This document shows positions 37,535-45,714 of a DNA stretch of 53,808 nt, piece by piece; positions within the stretch are counted from its first letter, which is position 1, and every line of letters begins with the position of its first letter. A program made the position numbers and the translations under genes. The notes beneath the pieces are model-generated. The model was not told the DNA's origin. It ran no database searches and worked only from the letters and a program-made list of their open reading frames with translations. This DNA comes from Actinomycetota bacterium (lineage in GTDB: Bacteria; Actinomycetota; Coriobacteriia; Anaerosomatales; JAUXNU01), in contig JAUXNU010000126.1 in NCBI GenBank assembly GCA_030682655.1, forward strand, positions 1-53,808, written 5' to 3'.

Positions 37535-37972
37535 ATGAGCATGAGAAAGCGACAGCGCAGACAAGATGAGATCAGACGCATCGTCCGGCACGAGCGGATT
37601 CGCACGCAACGGGATCTCGTGGACCGCCTGAAGGAGGAGGGCTACGTCTGCACGCAGGCGACCGTCTCACGCGACATCACCGAGATGGGACTTCGCAAGC
37701 TGCCCGAAGGCGTGTATGTGCTTGCCGAGGACCTCCACTTGCAGCGGATGATCACCGAGCTTGTCACGAACGTGCTGTCCACCCACAACCAGGTGCTCGT
37801 GAAGGCATCCCCGGGCACCGCGCCGGGCGTGGCCGCCGCTCTCGACGGTGCCGAGCTTGAGGGGATCCTCGGCTCTGTCGCCGGTGACGATACGATTCTG
37901 GTCATCACGACCGACGAGAAGCACGCTGGACGGCTCGTCGACCACCTCAACAAGTTCCGCGGACGCGACTAG
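37535..37972 (+). CDS. argR: Arginine repressor
   Basis: 145 residues. The N-terminal winged helix (RRIVRHERIRTQRDLVDRL...TQATVSRDITEMGL) binds ARG boxes. The C-terminal half (KASPGTAPGVAAALDGAELEGILGSVAGDDTILVI) makes the hexamer and binds arginine; the GTA and GDDT residues are the expected contacts. Start could be ATG 37535 or 37541; neither has a strong ribosome binding site, so translation may rely on coupling to argF. It sits inside the operon it probably controls. Confidence 0.93.
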   Translation: MSMRKRQRRQDEIRRIVRHERIRTQRDLVDRLKEEGYVCTQATVSRDITEMGLRKLPEGVYVLAEDLHLQRMITELVTNVLSTHNQVLVKASPGTAPGVAAALDGAELEGILGSVAGDDTILVITTDEKHAGRLVDHLNKFRGRD

Positions 37973-38001
37973 CGCCGCCTAGAGAAGAGGACGCGTACCA
38001 A

Positions 38002-39228
38002 ATGGCCAAGGACAAGGTGGTTCTTGCGTACTCCGGAGGACTCGATACCTCCGTAGCGATCCAGTGGCTCAGGGAGAACCACGACCTCGACGTCATTGCG
38101 CTTGCCATCGATGTGGGTCAGGAGCGCCAGGACCTCGAGTTCGTTCGCACGAAGGCTCTCGACATCGGTGCAGTCGAGTCGATCGTCAAAGATGTTCGCG
38201 AGGAGTATGTCGAGGAATTCCTGAGCAAGGCGCTGATGACGAATGCACTGTACGAGAACAAGTACCCTCTGGTCAGCGCGATGTCGCGGCCGATCATCGT
38301 GAAACACCTTGTCGAGGAGGCGCACCGCTGCCGGGCGCGCTACATCGCGCACGGGTGCACCGGGAAGGGTAACGATCAGGTGCGTTTCGAGGTCGGCATC
38401 GCTGCCCTCGACCCCGACCTGGAGGTACTGGCACCTGTTCGGGTCTGGGAACTCAAGACCCGCGAGCAGGAGATGGAATACGCACGGGAGCATGGCATCC
38501 CTGTGCCGACCACGAAGGCGAACCCATATTCCATCGACGACAATCTGTGGGGCCGTGCCATCGAGTGCGGCGTGCTCGAGGATCCCTGGGTAGAGCCGCC
38601 TGCGGACATATACACGCTCACATCCGACACTCTCGGCCACCAGTGCGACGAGCCCGAGTACGTCGAGATCAGCTTCGAGCAGGGCATCCCTGTCGCGCTT
38701 AACGGCGAACTCTGCAGTTTCCACGAGATCATCAACCAGATGAACGAGCTTGCCGGCAAGCACGGATTCGGCCGCATCGACATGATCGAGAACCGGCTCA
38801 TCGGTGTGAAGAGCCGCGAGATCTACGAGGTGCCGGGTGCGCTCACGCTGATCACCGCACACAAGGCGCTCGAAGACCTCTGTCTGGAGCGCGAACTCCT
38901 GCACTATAAGCTGCATATCGAGCAGAAGTGGGCGGAGCTCGTCTACAACGGCATGTGGTTCTCGCCGTTGAAGGAAGCCCTCGACGGCTTCGTGGAGACC
39001 ACGCAGCAGCTCGTTACCGGTGACGTGCGTTTGCGCTTCTACAAGGGTTCGTGCGTGACCGTCGGTCGGCGTAGCCCGTACTCTCTCTACGACTACAATC
39101 TTGCGACCTACGACGAGGCCGACAGTTTCGACCACAAGGCGGCAAAGGGCTTCATCGATTTGCACGGTCTGCCCGTGAAGGTCTGGGCGCGCCAGCGCCG
39201 CAAGGTCGGCAAGGAAGGCGAAGTCTAG
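38002..39228 (+). CDS. argG: Argininosuccinate synthase
   Basis: Joins citrulline and aspartate with ATP to give argininosuccinate. 408 residues. The PP-loop AYSGGLDTSVAI lies at the N-terminus, and HGCTGKGNDQVRFE and SREIYEVPGALTLI are conserved family blocks. AAGAGG (37985-37990) precedes ATG 38002. It lies 29 nt after argR. Confidence 0.96.
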   Translation: MAKDKVVLAYSGGLDTSVAIQWLRENHDLDVIALAIDVGQERQDLEFVRTKALDIGAVESIVKDVREEYVEEFLSKALMTNALYENKYPLVSAMSRPIIVKHLVEEAHRCRARYIAHGCTGKGNDQVRFEVGIAALDPDLEVLAPVRVWELKTREQEMEYAREHGIPVPTTKANPYSIDDNLWGRAIECGVLEDPWVEPPADIYTLTSDTLGHQCDEPEYVEISFEQGIPVALNGELCSFHEIINQMNELAGKHGFGRIDMIENRLIGVKSREIYEVPGALTLITAHKALEDLCLERELLHYKLHIEQKWAELVYNGMWFSPLKEALDGFVETTQQLVTGDVRLRFYKGSCVTVGRRSPYSLYDYNLATYDEADSFDHKAAKGFIDLHGLPVKVWARQRRKVGKEGEV

Positions 39229-39264
39229 GCCCGGGCATAGCGATTTGCCAAGGAGGATTCTCGC

Positions 39265-40680
39265 GTGAGCGATGCCAAGAAGCCATGGGGCGGGCGGTTC
39301 GAGAAGACCCCGAGCGCGTTTCTCGACGAGTACGGCGCTTCTCTCCCCGTTGACAAGCGCATGTGGGCCGCCGACATCAAAGGGTCCATCGCGCACGCCC
39401 GCATGCTCGCGACACAGGGCGTGATCAGCTCCGGCGACGCCGACGCTATCGAAGCGGGGCTCTCCGAGATCTTCCGGGAGATCCGTGACGGTTCCTTCGA
39501 GTTCAGGATCGCCGACGAGGACATCCACATGGCCATCGAACGTGCGCTCACCGAGCGGATCGGGCCGGCAGGAGGCCGACTCCATACCGCGCGGTCGCGC
39601 AACGATCAGGTCGCACTCGACACGCGCATCTACGCCAAGGAGACCTCAGCCGACCTCGTTCGCCGCGGCAACAAGCTCCGCGCGACGATCCTGCACCTCG
39701 CGCAGGAGTTCTTCGGCCAGGTCATGCCTGGCTACACTCACCTGCAGAAGGCGCAACCCGTGCTGCTATCGCATCACCTGCTCGCGTACTTCTGGATGCT
39801 CACGCGCGACGTGACGCGCCTGCGCCACGCTCACGAGGCGGCCGATGTCATGCCGCTGGGCAGCGCAGCGCTCGCCGGCACGACGTTCGATATCGATCGC
39901 GAGTTCGTTGCGGATCGGCTCGGGTTCTCCTCGGTCAGCCCGAACTCGATGGACGCGGTCTCGGACCGGGACTTTCTCGTCGACCTGACGTACGCCTGCA
40001 CGCTTGGGATGGTTCACCTCTCCCGCCTGTGTGAGGAGCTGATTCTCTGGTCGACCGAGGAGTTCGGCTTCATCAAGATGGACGACTCGCATTCCACGGG
40101 GTCGAGCATCATGCCACAGAAGAAGAACCCTGACTTCGCCGAGCTCACGCGCGGCAAGACGGGGCGCGTGGTAGGCGATCTGACGGCGCTACTGGTAGTG
40201 CTCAAGGGACTGCCGCTCGCCTACAACAAGGACATGCAGGAGGACAAGGAAGCCGCCTTCGACGCGATCGACACGTTCGCCGACGCGCTGCGTGCGGTCG
40301 ACGGCATGCTTGCGTCGATGCACATCGACACCGACCGGATGCTCGCCGCCGCTCAAGGCGGATACATGGCGGCGACCGATCTGGCGGACTACCTGGTCGG
40401 GACCGGCATGCCCTTCCGCCAGGCGCACGAGGTCGTCGGGCGGCTGGTGCTCGGACTCGAAGGCGAGGGACGCACGCTCCAAGACCTCACCGCCGAGGAG
40501 TTCGCCACATTCAACGCCGCCTTCGGCGACGACGCGCTTGAGGTAGTCGACATCTACTCGGTCGTAGCGCGGCGCAACAGTGTCGGTGGTACCGGCAATG
40601 ATGCCGTCACAGACCAGCTCGTGACGGCGCGCGACGCACTGGCGGTCGACACGGCCTGGGTCGAAGCGTTGTCGGAGTAG
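39265..40680 (+). CDS. argH: Argininosuccinate lyase
   Basis: Last step of arginine synthesis, releasing fumarate. 471 residues from GTG 39265 with AGGAGG upstream. WGGRFEKTPSAFLDEY is the usual N-terminus, HTARSRNDQVALDTR holds substrate contacts, and GSSIMPQKKNPDFAE (from residue 279) is the fumarase/lyase superfamily signature with the catalytic serine. It ends 4 bp before the convergent glycosidase-like gene. No terminator is visible between them. Confidence 0.96.
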   Translation: MSDAKKPWGGRFEKTPSAFLDEYGASLPVDKRMWAADIKGSIAHARMLATQGVISSGDADAIEAGLSEIFREIRDGSFEFRIADEDIHMAIERALTERIGPAGGRLHTARSRNDQVALDTRIYAKETSADLVRRGNKLRATILHLAQEFFGQVMPGYTHLQKAQPVLLSHHLLAYFWMLTRDVTRLRHAHEAADVMPLGSAALAGTTFDIDREFVADRLGFSSVSPNSMDAVSDRDFLVDLTYACTLGMVHLSRLCEELILWSTEEFGFIKMDDSHSTGSSIMPQKKNPDFAELTRGKTGRVVGDLTALLVVLKGLPLAYNKDMQEDKEAAFDAIDTFADALRAVDGMLASMHIDTDRMLAAAQGGYMAATDLADYLVGTGMPFRQAHEVVGRLVLGLEGEGRTLQDLTAEEFATFNAAFGDDALEVVDIYSVVARRNSVGGTGNDAVTDQLVTARDALAVDTAWVEALSE

Positions 40681-40684
40681 CCTG

Positions 40685-41599
40685 CTACGGCGCGGGGAAA
40701 GGCCTGGTAGGTACACGTTCGAGCCAGATGTCGCTGACATACGGCAAGGCCCCGGCCGAGCGTGCGGCTGCGACGGACTCCTCCTCGGCAGTGGAGCGAG
40801 GCTGCGCGACGTAGTCGGTGGCCAGCGTAAGCAGCCCTCGCACGCGCATGTCTCTGAGTGCACGGATGGCGGACTGATGGTCGCGCTCGCTCACGCGCAC
40901 GTAGGACTCGGAGTCGAAGTCGTAGGTCCAGGTGACGTCTTCGCGATTCCAGCCGTCGAGCATATCGACCATCCCGCCGAGAACGTCCTCGCCGTTCTGC
41001 GCGAGCACGTAGCCGCCAACAGCGTGCGTGCGGTTGGCGATTCGTTCCACGAGCAGTCGCATTCCGGCGTCCTGCTCGGGGTGCGTCTCAATGATGTCGA
41101 CGTTGTCGAGGAACAGCCCGTCGAGGTCCTTGGCGAGCATCGTTTCGGCCACCCCTGTCAGCTCGTTGCGGAAGCCGGGTTTGGAGACGTCTGCGTACCA
41201 TTCGTCCCAGTCCTCGAGCTTCCCCAGACGGTGGCGTTCGACTGCGGGGAACCATGAGCGGTCCTTCTCGATAGTGCCGACGCTCAGGTAGCCAAGGACG
41301 AGCGTGCCCTTGCGGTGTAGCAGGGCGACCTGTTCGGGTGTGACCTTCTCGCCATCAACGACTACGAGGTCGAACCGGCCAAGACGCTCCAGCGACCGCT
41401 CGTTCAGGTCGCCACCGATCGCCAGGGCCCAATTGCGCACGGGAGCGAGACGCGACGTGTGCTCCGGGGCGGCGATGGGCTGCGGGGTGGTTGTCTCCTC
41501 GGCCGGGTCGACCGACACCGGTGTCGGCGGAGGGGGGGAGCATGCTACCGTCACAGCCAAGACCGTTGCGAGCAGCACGCCTACGAGCAAGCCTCTCAT
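40685..41599 (-). CDS. GH114-like lipoprotein (TM1410 family glycosidase)
   Basis: 304 residues. The N-terminus MRGLLVGVLLATVLAVTVAC is a lipoprotein signal with Cys at residue 20, followed by a Pro/Thr-rich linker. The body, including VLGYLSVGTIEKDRSWF and DLDGLFLDNVDIIE, matches TM1410/glycoside hydrolase family 114 (endo-alpha-1,4-polygalactosaminidase) beta/alpha barrels; FLDN carries a conserved Asp. Such enzymes cut galactosamine-rich exopolysaccharide. ATG 41599 has CAGGAGGTG upstream; an upstream in-frame start at 41701 would lose the signal peptide. Substrate is inferred. Confidence 0.75.
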   Translation of the reverse strand: MRGLLVGVLLATVLAVTVACSPPPPTPVSVDPAEETTTPQPIAAPEHTSRLAPVRNWALAIGGDLNERSLERLGRFDLVVVDGEKVTPEQVALLHRKGTLVLGYLSVGTIEKDRSWFPAVERHRLGKLEDWDEWYADVSKPGFRNELTGVAETMLAKDLDGLFLDNVDIIETHPEQDAGMRLLVERIANRTHAVGGYVLAQNGEDVLGGMVDMLDGWNREDVTWTYDFDSESYVRVSERDHQSAIRALRDMRVRGLLTLATDYVAQPRSTAEEESVAAARSAGALPYVSDIWLERVPTRPFPAP

Positions 41600-41733
41600 C
41601 GCACCTCCTGTTTCGCTCCTGCCAAGGATACCGCTACGGAGTCGCGCTGTGCGCTCTTGCCGCCGCAGATGTGGAGGTGCGAGCCGCCAGGGCGGGTACA
41701 ATCAGCCGAGACGATTCCCGAGAGGATCCGCAC

Positions 41734-42423
41734 ATGAGCATCGAGCTCGACCCCTCCTGGGGAGTCCTCGCACCGTGGGCGAACCAGGACCGCGGGCGTG
41801 TCCCGCTGCCAACCGCGTTCTTCGATCGCGACCCGCGCGAGGTCGCCCCGGATCTCCTTGGCTGCCTGCTCTCGAGCAGAGCGGGGGGAGTCGAAACGGG
41901 AGGCGTGATCGTCGAGACGGAAGCGTACCTTGGTAGAGACGACCCCGGCAGCCACGCCGCGACGAGGGGTGTCACGAAGCGCAATGCTGTGATGTACGGG
42001 CCCCCTGGCACGGCGTACGTGTACTTCACATACGGGAACCACCACATGTTGAACCTCGTGTGCTGTCGGAACGGGACTGCCGGCGCCGTGCTCGTGCGGG
42101 CGCTGGAGCCAGTCTACGGCCTTGTGGCCATGCGCGACCGTCGCCATGGACGGCACGGACGCGATATCACCAATGGTCCCGGCAAGCTCGCAGCTGCACT
42201 CGGGGTCGACCTCACGGACAACGGCACCGTTCTCGCAGATGGCAGACTCATCGTGTACGATGGCGCGGTGCCGCCAGGGGAGATCGCGGTGTCCGGTCGC
42301 ATCGGTCTGTCCGCAGGGCATGAACTGCATATGCGCTACTACGTCCGAGCGAGCGAGTTCGTGTCGAGGGGTCGCACCGATCCTTCCGCGAGGGATTGCC
42401 GGACGGATGGCCAGCCTGCTTGA
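41734..42423 (+). CDS. mpg: 3-methyladenine DNA glycosylase (AAG/MPG family)
   Basis: 229 residues. EVAPDLLGCLL, VIVETEAYLGRDDPGSHA (holding the catalytic Glu), TKRNAVMYGPPGTAYVYFTYG and NGPGKLAAALG are the characteristic blocks of alkyladenine DNA glycosylases, which start base-excision repair of alkylated purines. The start at 41734 follows GAGAGGAT and is chosen over a long upstream extension without homology. TACAAT (41697-41702) may be its -10 box. Confidence 0.92.
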   Translation: MSIELDPSWGVLAPWANQDRGRVPLPTAFFDRDPREVAPDLLGCLLSSRAGGVETGGVIVETEAYLGRDDPGSHAATRGVTKRNAVMYGPPGTAYVYFTYGNHHMLNLVCCRNGTAGAVLVRALEPVYGLVAMRDRRHGRHGRDITNGPGKLAAALGVDLTDNGTVLADGRLIVYDGAVPPGEIAVSGRIGLSAGHELHMRYYVRASEFVSRGRTDPSARDCRTDGQPA

Positions 42424-42436
42424 GAGGAGCCTGAAC

Positions 42437-43396
42437 ATGAGTGTCACACTTGGAGACATCTATCGCATCGCCGTCGAGAAGGGTGTCGCCGAGGACGCGC
42501 GCGACCGCTCCGAGATCGACAGGCTGCTCGCCGAAGCCCGGAAGACGTTCGACAAGCTGGACGATGACGAGAAGGAGTTCTTCGACTCCGAGAGACTCAC
42601 GAACCCGTACTCGGACACGCGCATCTGTTGCGGAGACCCCGACTTGGAGGTCCGCGGCATCATCACCGGGGTCGACATGGAGGTCGGGGAGGTTCTCCTC
42701 GCGGACCGGCTTCGAGAGAGGGGTGACCGCATCGACCTGATCCTCGCGCACCACCCGGAGGGTCCCGGGTATGCGAACCTCCACGAAGTCATGGGAATGC
42801 AGGCCGACCTATGGGCCGCGGAAGGTGTGAGCATAGCGGCAGGTGATGCTCTGATGGCGCCGCGTGCCGAGGAGATCCGCCGCCGGATCATGCCGGTCAA
42901 CCACTACCGGGCAATCGATGCTGCGTGCGTGCTCGACATCGCCGTGATGTCTTGCCACACCCCAGCCGACAACTCGGTCAACTCGTTCGTCCAGCGCTTC
43001 CTCGATGCCGAGAAGCCTGCCACGCTCGACAAAGTCGTCAAAGCACTCCGCACGATTCCGGAGTACGCCGATGCTGCACGGAAGGGCTACGGGCCCGCGC
43101 TCGTTCAGGGAAGCGGCTCCGCCCGTCCCGGGAGGATGGTCGCCGACATGACCGGCGGGACCGAGGGACCGAAAGAGGCGCTCGATCGCCTCTCGCAGGC
43201 CGGGGTCGGGACGCTCGTCGGCATGCACTACTCCGAAGAACACAGGAAGCGCGCCGAGGAGCTCAAACTGAACCTTGTGATTGCGGGACACATCTCCTCG
43301 GACACGCTCGGCATGAACCTTGTGCTCGACGAGATCGAGAAGGCCGGAGACGTCGAGATCATCACAGTCTCGGGCATGATTCGCGTCAAGAGGTAG
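42437..43396 (+). CDS. NIF3-like dinuclear metal-centre protein
   Basis: 319 residues. The metal-binding HH pair in LILAHHPEGPGYAN and the C-terminal VIAGHISSDTLGMNLVLDEIE segment match the NIF3 (NGG1p-interacting factor 3 / YbgI / DUF34) family, which carries a two-metal site resembling GTP cyclohydrolase I; its substrate is not settled. GAGAGGAG at 42422-42429 overlaps the mpg stop region, so the two genes are likely co-transcribed. An open frame runs further upstream but lies within mpg. Confidence 0.75.
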   Translation: MSVTLGDIYRIAVEKGVAEDARDRSEIDRLLAEARKTFDKLDDDEKEFFDSERLTNPYSDTRICCGDPDLEVRGIITGVDMEVGEVLLADRLRERGDRIDLILAHHPEGPGYANLHEVMGMQADLWAAEGVSIAAGDALMAPRAEEIRRRIMPVNHYRAIDAACVLDIAVMSCHTPADNSVNSFVQRFLDAEKPATLDKVVKALRTIPEYADAARKGYGPALVQGSGSARPGRMVADMTGGTEGPKEALDRLSQAGVGTLVGMHYSEEHRKRAEELKLNLVIAGHISSDTLGMNLVLDEIEKAGDVEIITVSGMIRVKR

Positions 43397-43418
43397 ACGC
43401 GCGCAACGACGCGAACCG

Positions 43419-45632
43419 CTACGGGGTCGCCGTGGGTTCGACGGTCTGCGTCGGAGGCTTGCCCGGCTGTGGCGCAGCGGGCTTCTTGCCGCCCGATACA
43501 ACAACCCCCACCGTGCTGCCTAGCTTGGCCTTGCCGCCGGCCTTCGGACTCTGTGAGATGATTCTGCCCTTGGGCACGGTGCTTGAGTAGTCAGTCTTGG
43601 AGGACAGCTTCAGGTCGGCCTCTGCGAGCAGGGCCTGCGCCGCTTTGAGCGTAAGTCCTACGACCCCGGGGACTTCGATCTCCTTGTTCTGGTCCCAGTC
43701 GCTCTTCCAGGTGTACCTGGGTTTCTTCTGCTTTGGAAAGTCGAGTTTGGGCTCGTTCTTGAGGGCAGCGCTCATGTACTTCGCCCAGATCGGCGCGGCG
43801 AGCGTGCCTCCGAATCCTCGCACACCGTTGACGTAGCGCATCGATCTCTCTGTCTTGTAGTAGCCGACCCAGACTGAGGTCACGAGTTGCGGGGTGTAGC
43901 CCACGAACCAGGCATCGCGGTAGTTCTGGCTCGTGCCGGTCTTGCCGGCGGCGGGACGTCCGATCTGTGCCCGCCTGGCTGTGCCGCCGGTAATGACTCC
44001 CTTGAGGATAGACGTCGCCGCATAGGCGATCTCCGGCTTGAGCACCTGTTCACCTTCGTCGTCGGCTTTGTAGATCGTCTTGCCGTGCGCATCGACCACT
44101 TTCGTTATCGCGGTGGCGGGGACATGCTTCCCGTTTGTCGCAAGCGTGCCGTATGCCGATGCCATCTCGAGGGGCGTGACGTTCTGGGCCCCGAGAGCAA
44201 TCGATGGGTAGGGGGGCATCTTCGAGGTTATCCCCATGTCGTGCGCGGTTTCCGCTACCTTCTCGGCACCGGTCGAGTCTTTGTCGTTCAGCTCCCATAT
44301 CAGCCGGGCGAATACCGTGTTGACCGAGGAGCGCGTTCCTGACTCCAACGTGATGCGACCCCTGCCGGAGCCTTCGCTGTTCCCAACGATCCAGACGGGG
44401 TTGGAGGGGATCTTGGCCGGAGAGGACGAATCGACGTACCGGTAGGGCGGCATGCCCTCCTTGAGCGCCGTTACGAGCACGAACGTCTTGAAGGACGATC
44501 CGGGTTGTCTCTTTCCTTGGGTGGCGAGGTTGAACTTGTTCTTGTCGTAGTCTCGTCCGCCGACCAGCGCGACGATGTGACCGTTTCGTGGGTCGATGGA
44601 CACGAGTGCGACGTCGGGATCGCTCTTCTTGCCGAGCTGGGATTTCACCGCGTCTTCGGCCATCTTCTGGCGTTTGAGGTCGATTGTGGTGTGAACGGTC
44701 AGGCCGCCCTGGAACACGGTCGCCTGGTCGAACTTCTGCTGGAGGACCTTCTTGACGTGGGCAACGAAATAGGGCGTCTTGAAGATGCCTTCGTTGGGTT
44801 GTTCGGCGCGCTTGAGCTCGAGCGGAGTGGCGATGGCTTCGTCGAAGGCCGCCCTCGTGATACGGCCCTGATCGAGCATGTGCCTCAAGACCTCGTCCCT
44901 GCGTTTGAGGGCACCTTCGGGGTTGTCGTATGGCGACAGCCTGCTCGGCTGCTGTGGGAGGCCCGCCAGAAGTGCAGCTTCTGGCAGCGTGAGATCGTCC
45001 GCGTTCTTGGAGAAGAACACCCGGGACGCTGCCTGAGCACCGTGCGCACCCTCGCCGAAGTAGATGGCGTTGAGGTACAACTCGAGGATCTCTGACTTCG
45101 TCTTGCGTTTCTCAAGCTCGATCGCCAGGAAGGCTTCGCGCACCTTGCGGCGTGCGGAGATGTCCGTACGCTCGTTCAGCAGAACGGTGTTGCGGATGTA
45201 CTGTTGTGTGATCGTGGACGCACCTTCATCGAGGTTCCCCGAGATGATGTCTTTCACCGCAGCACGGGCAATACCGTAGAGGTCGACTCCCTGGTGCTGG
45301 TAGAATCGCTCGTCCTCGACCGCGACGACGGCGTTCACCAGGTCGGTCGCTATCTTGGACATGGGTACTACGGTTCGGTCCTCGAGGTAGAGGCGCGCAA
45401 GGAGCGTTCCATCGGCCGAGTAGATCTTCGTTGCCTGGGCGACATTGAACGCATCTGGTGCTTCGTAGTCGGGGAGTTCATCAAGCCAATCCTGCATCAC
45501 GCCGTAGGCCGTGAGAGCCCCGGCAAGCACGAGGATCAGCAGCGCAACGACAGCAAGAATGCTCCCGCGAACCACATATCTACCCGCGCCGCTGCTACCG
45601 CGTCGCCGGATGCGTCTGCGCCGACTTGACAT
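43419..45632 (-). CDS. Class A penicillin-binding protein with PASTA domain
   Basis: 737 residues. Arg-rich cytoplasmic N-terminus, one membrane segment (about 22-47), then a GT51 glycosyltransferase domain (VEDERFYQHQGVD with the catalytic Glu; EGASTITQQYIRN). The transpeptidase follows: SSFK in RQPGSSFKTFVL (nucleophile Ser), SVN in TRSSVNTVF and KTG in AAGKTGTSQ. A C-terminal PASTA domain (EIEVPGVVGLTLKAAQALLAEA) and a Pro-rich tail complete it. It polymerises and cross-links peptidoglycan. GGAGGTGAGG precedes ATG 45632. Confidence 0.93.
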   Translation of the reverse strand: MSSRRRRIRRRGSSGAGRYVVRGSILAVVALLILVLAGALTAYGVMQDWLDELPDYEAPDAFNVAQATKIYSADGTLLARLYLEDRTVVPMSKIATDLVNAVVAVEDERFYQHQGVDLYGIARAAVKDIISGNLDEGASTITQQYIRNTVLLNERTDISARRKVREAFLAIELEKRKTKSEILELYLNAIYFGEGAHGAQAASRVFFSKNADDLTLPEAALLAGLPQQPSRLSPYDNPEGALKRRDEVLRHMLDQGRITRAAFDEAIATPLELKRAEQPNEGIFKTPYFVAHVKKVLQQKFDQATVFQGGLTVHTTIDLKRQKMAEDAVKSQLGKKSDPDVALVSIDPRNGHIVALVGGRDYDKNKFNLATQGKRQPGSSFKTFVLVTALKEGMPPYRYVDSSSPAKIPSNPVWIVGNSEGSGRGRITLESGTRSSVNTVFARLIWELNDKDSTGAEKVAETAHDMGITSKMPPYPSIALGAQNVTPLEMASAYGTLATNGKHVPATAITKVVDAHGKTIYKADDEGEQVLKPEIAYAATSILKGVITGGTARRAQIGRPAAGKTGTSQNYRDAWFVGYTPQLVTSVWVGYYKTERSMRYVNGVRGFGGTLAAPIWAKYMSAALKNEPKLDFPKQKKPRYTWKSDWDQNKEIEVPGVVGLTLKAAQALLAEADLKLSSKTDYSSTVPKGRIISQSPKAGGKAKLGSTVGVVVSGGKKPAAPQPGKPPTQTVEPTATP

Positions 45633-45714
45633 GTCTTGACCTCACCTCCAGGCTTTCATTGTGCCCCATGGCGCGAACTGTGTGCCAGGTGGATGATGCA
45701 CCGTTGCCGATCGG

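Noticed and set aside
37969-40092. Long open frames on the minus strand across argG and argH
   Set aside because: They are antisense to strongly conserved genes in a high-GC genome, where such frames arise by chance; no family resemblance or ribosome binding sites.
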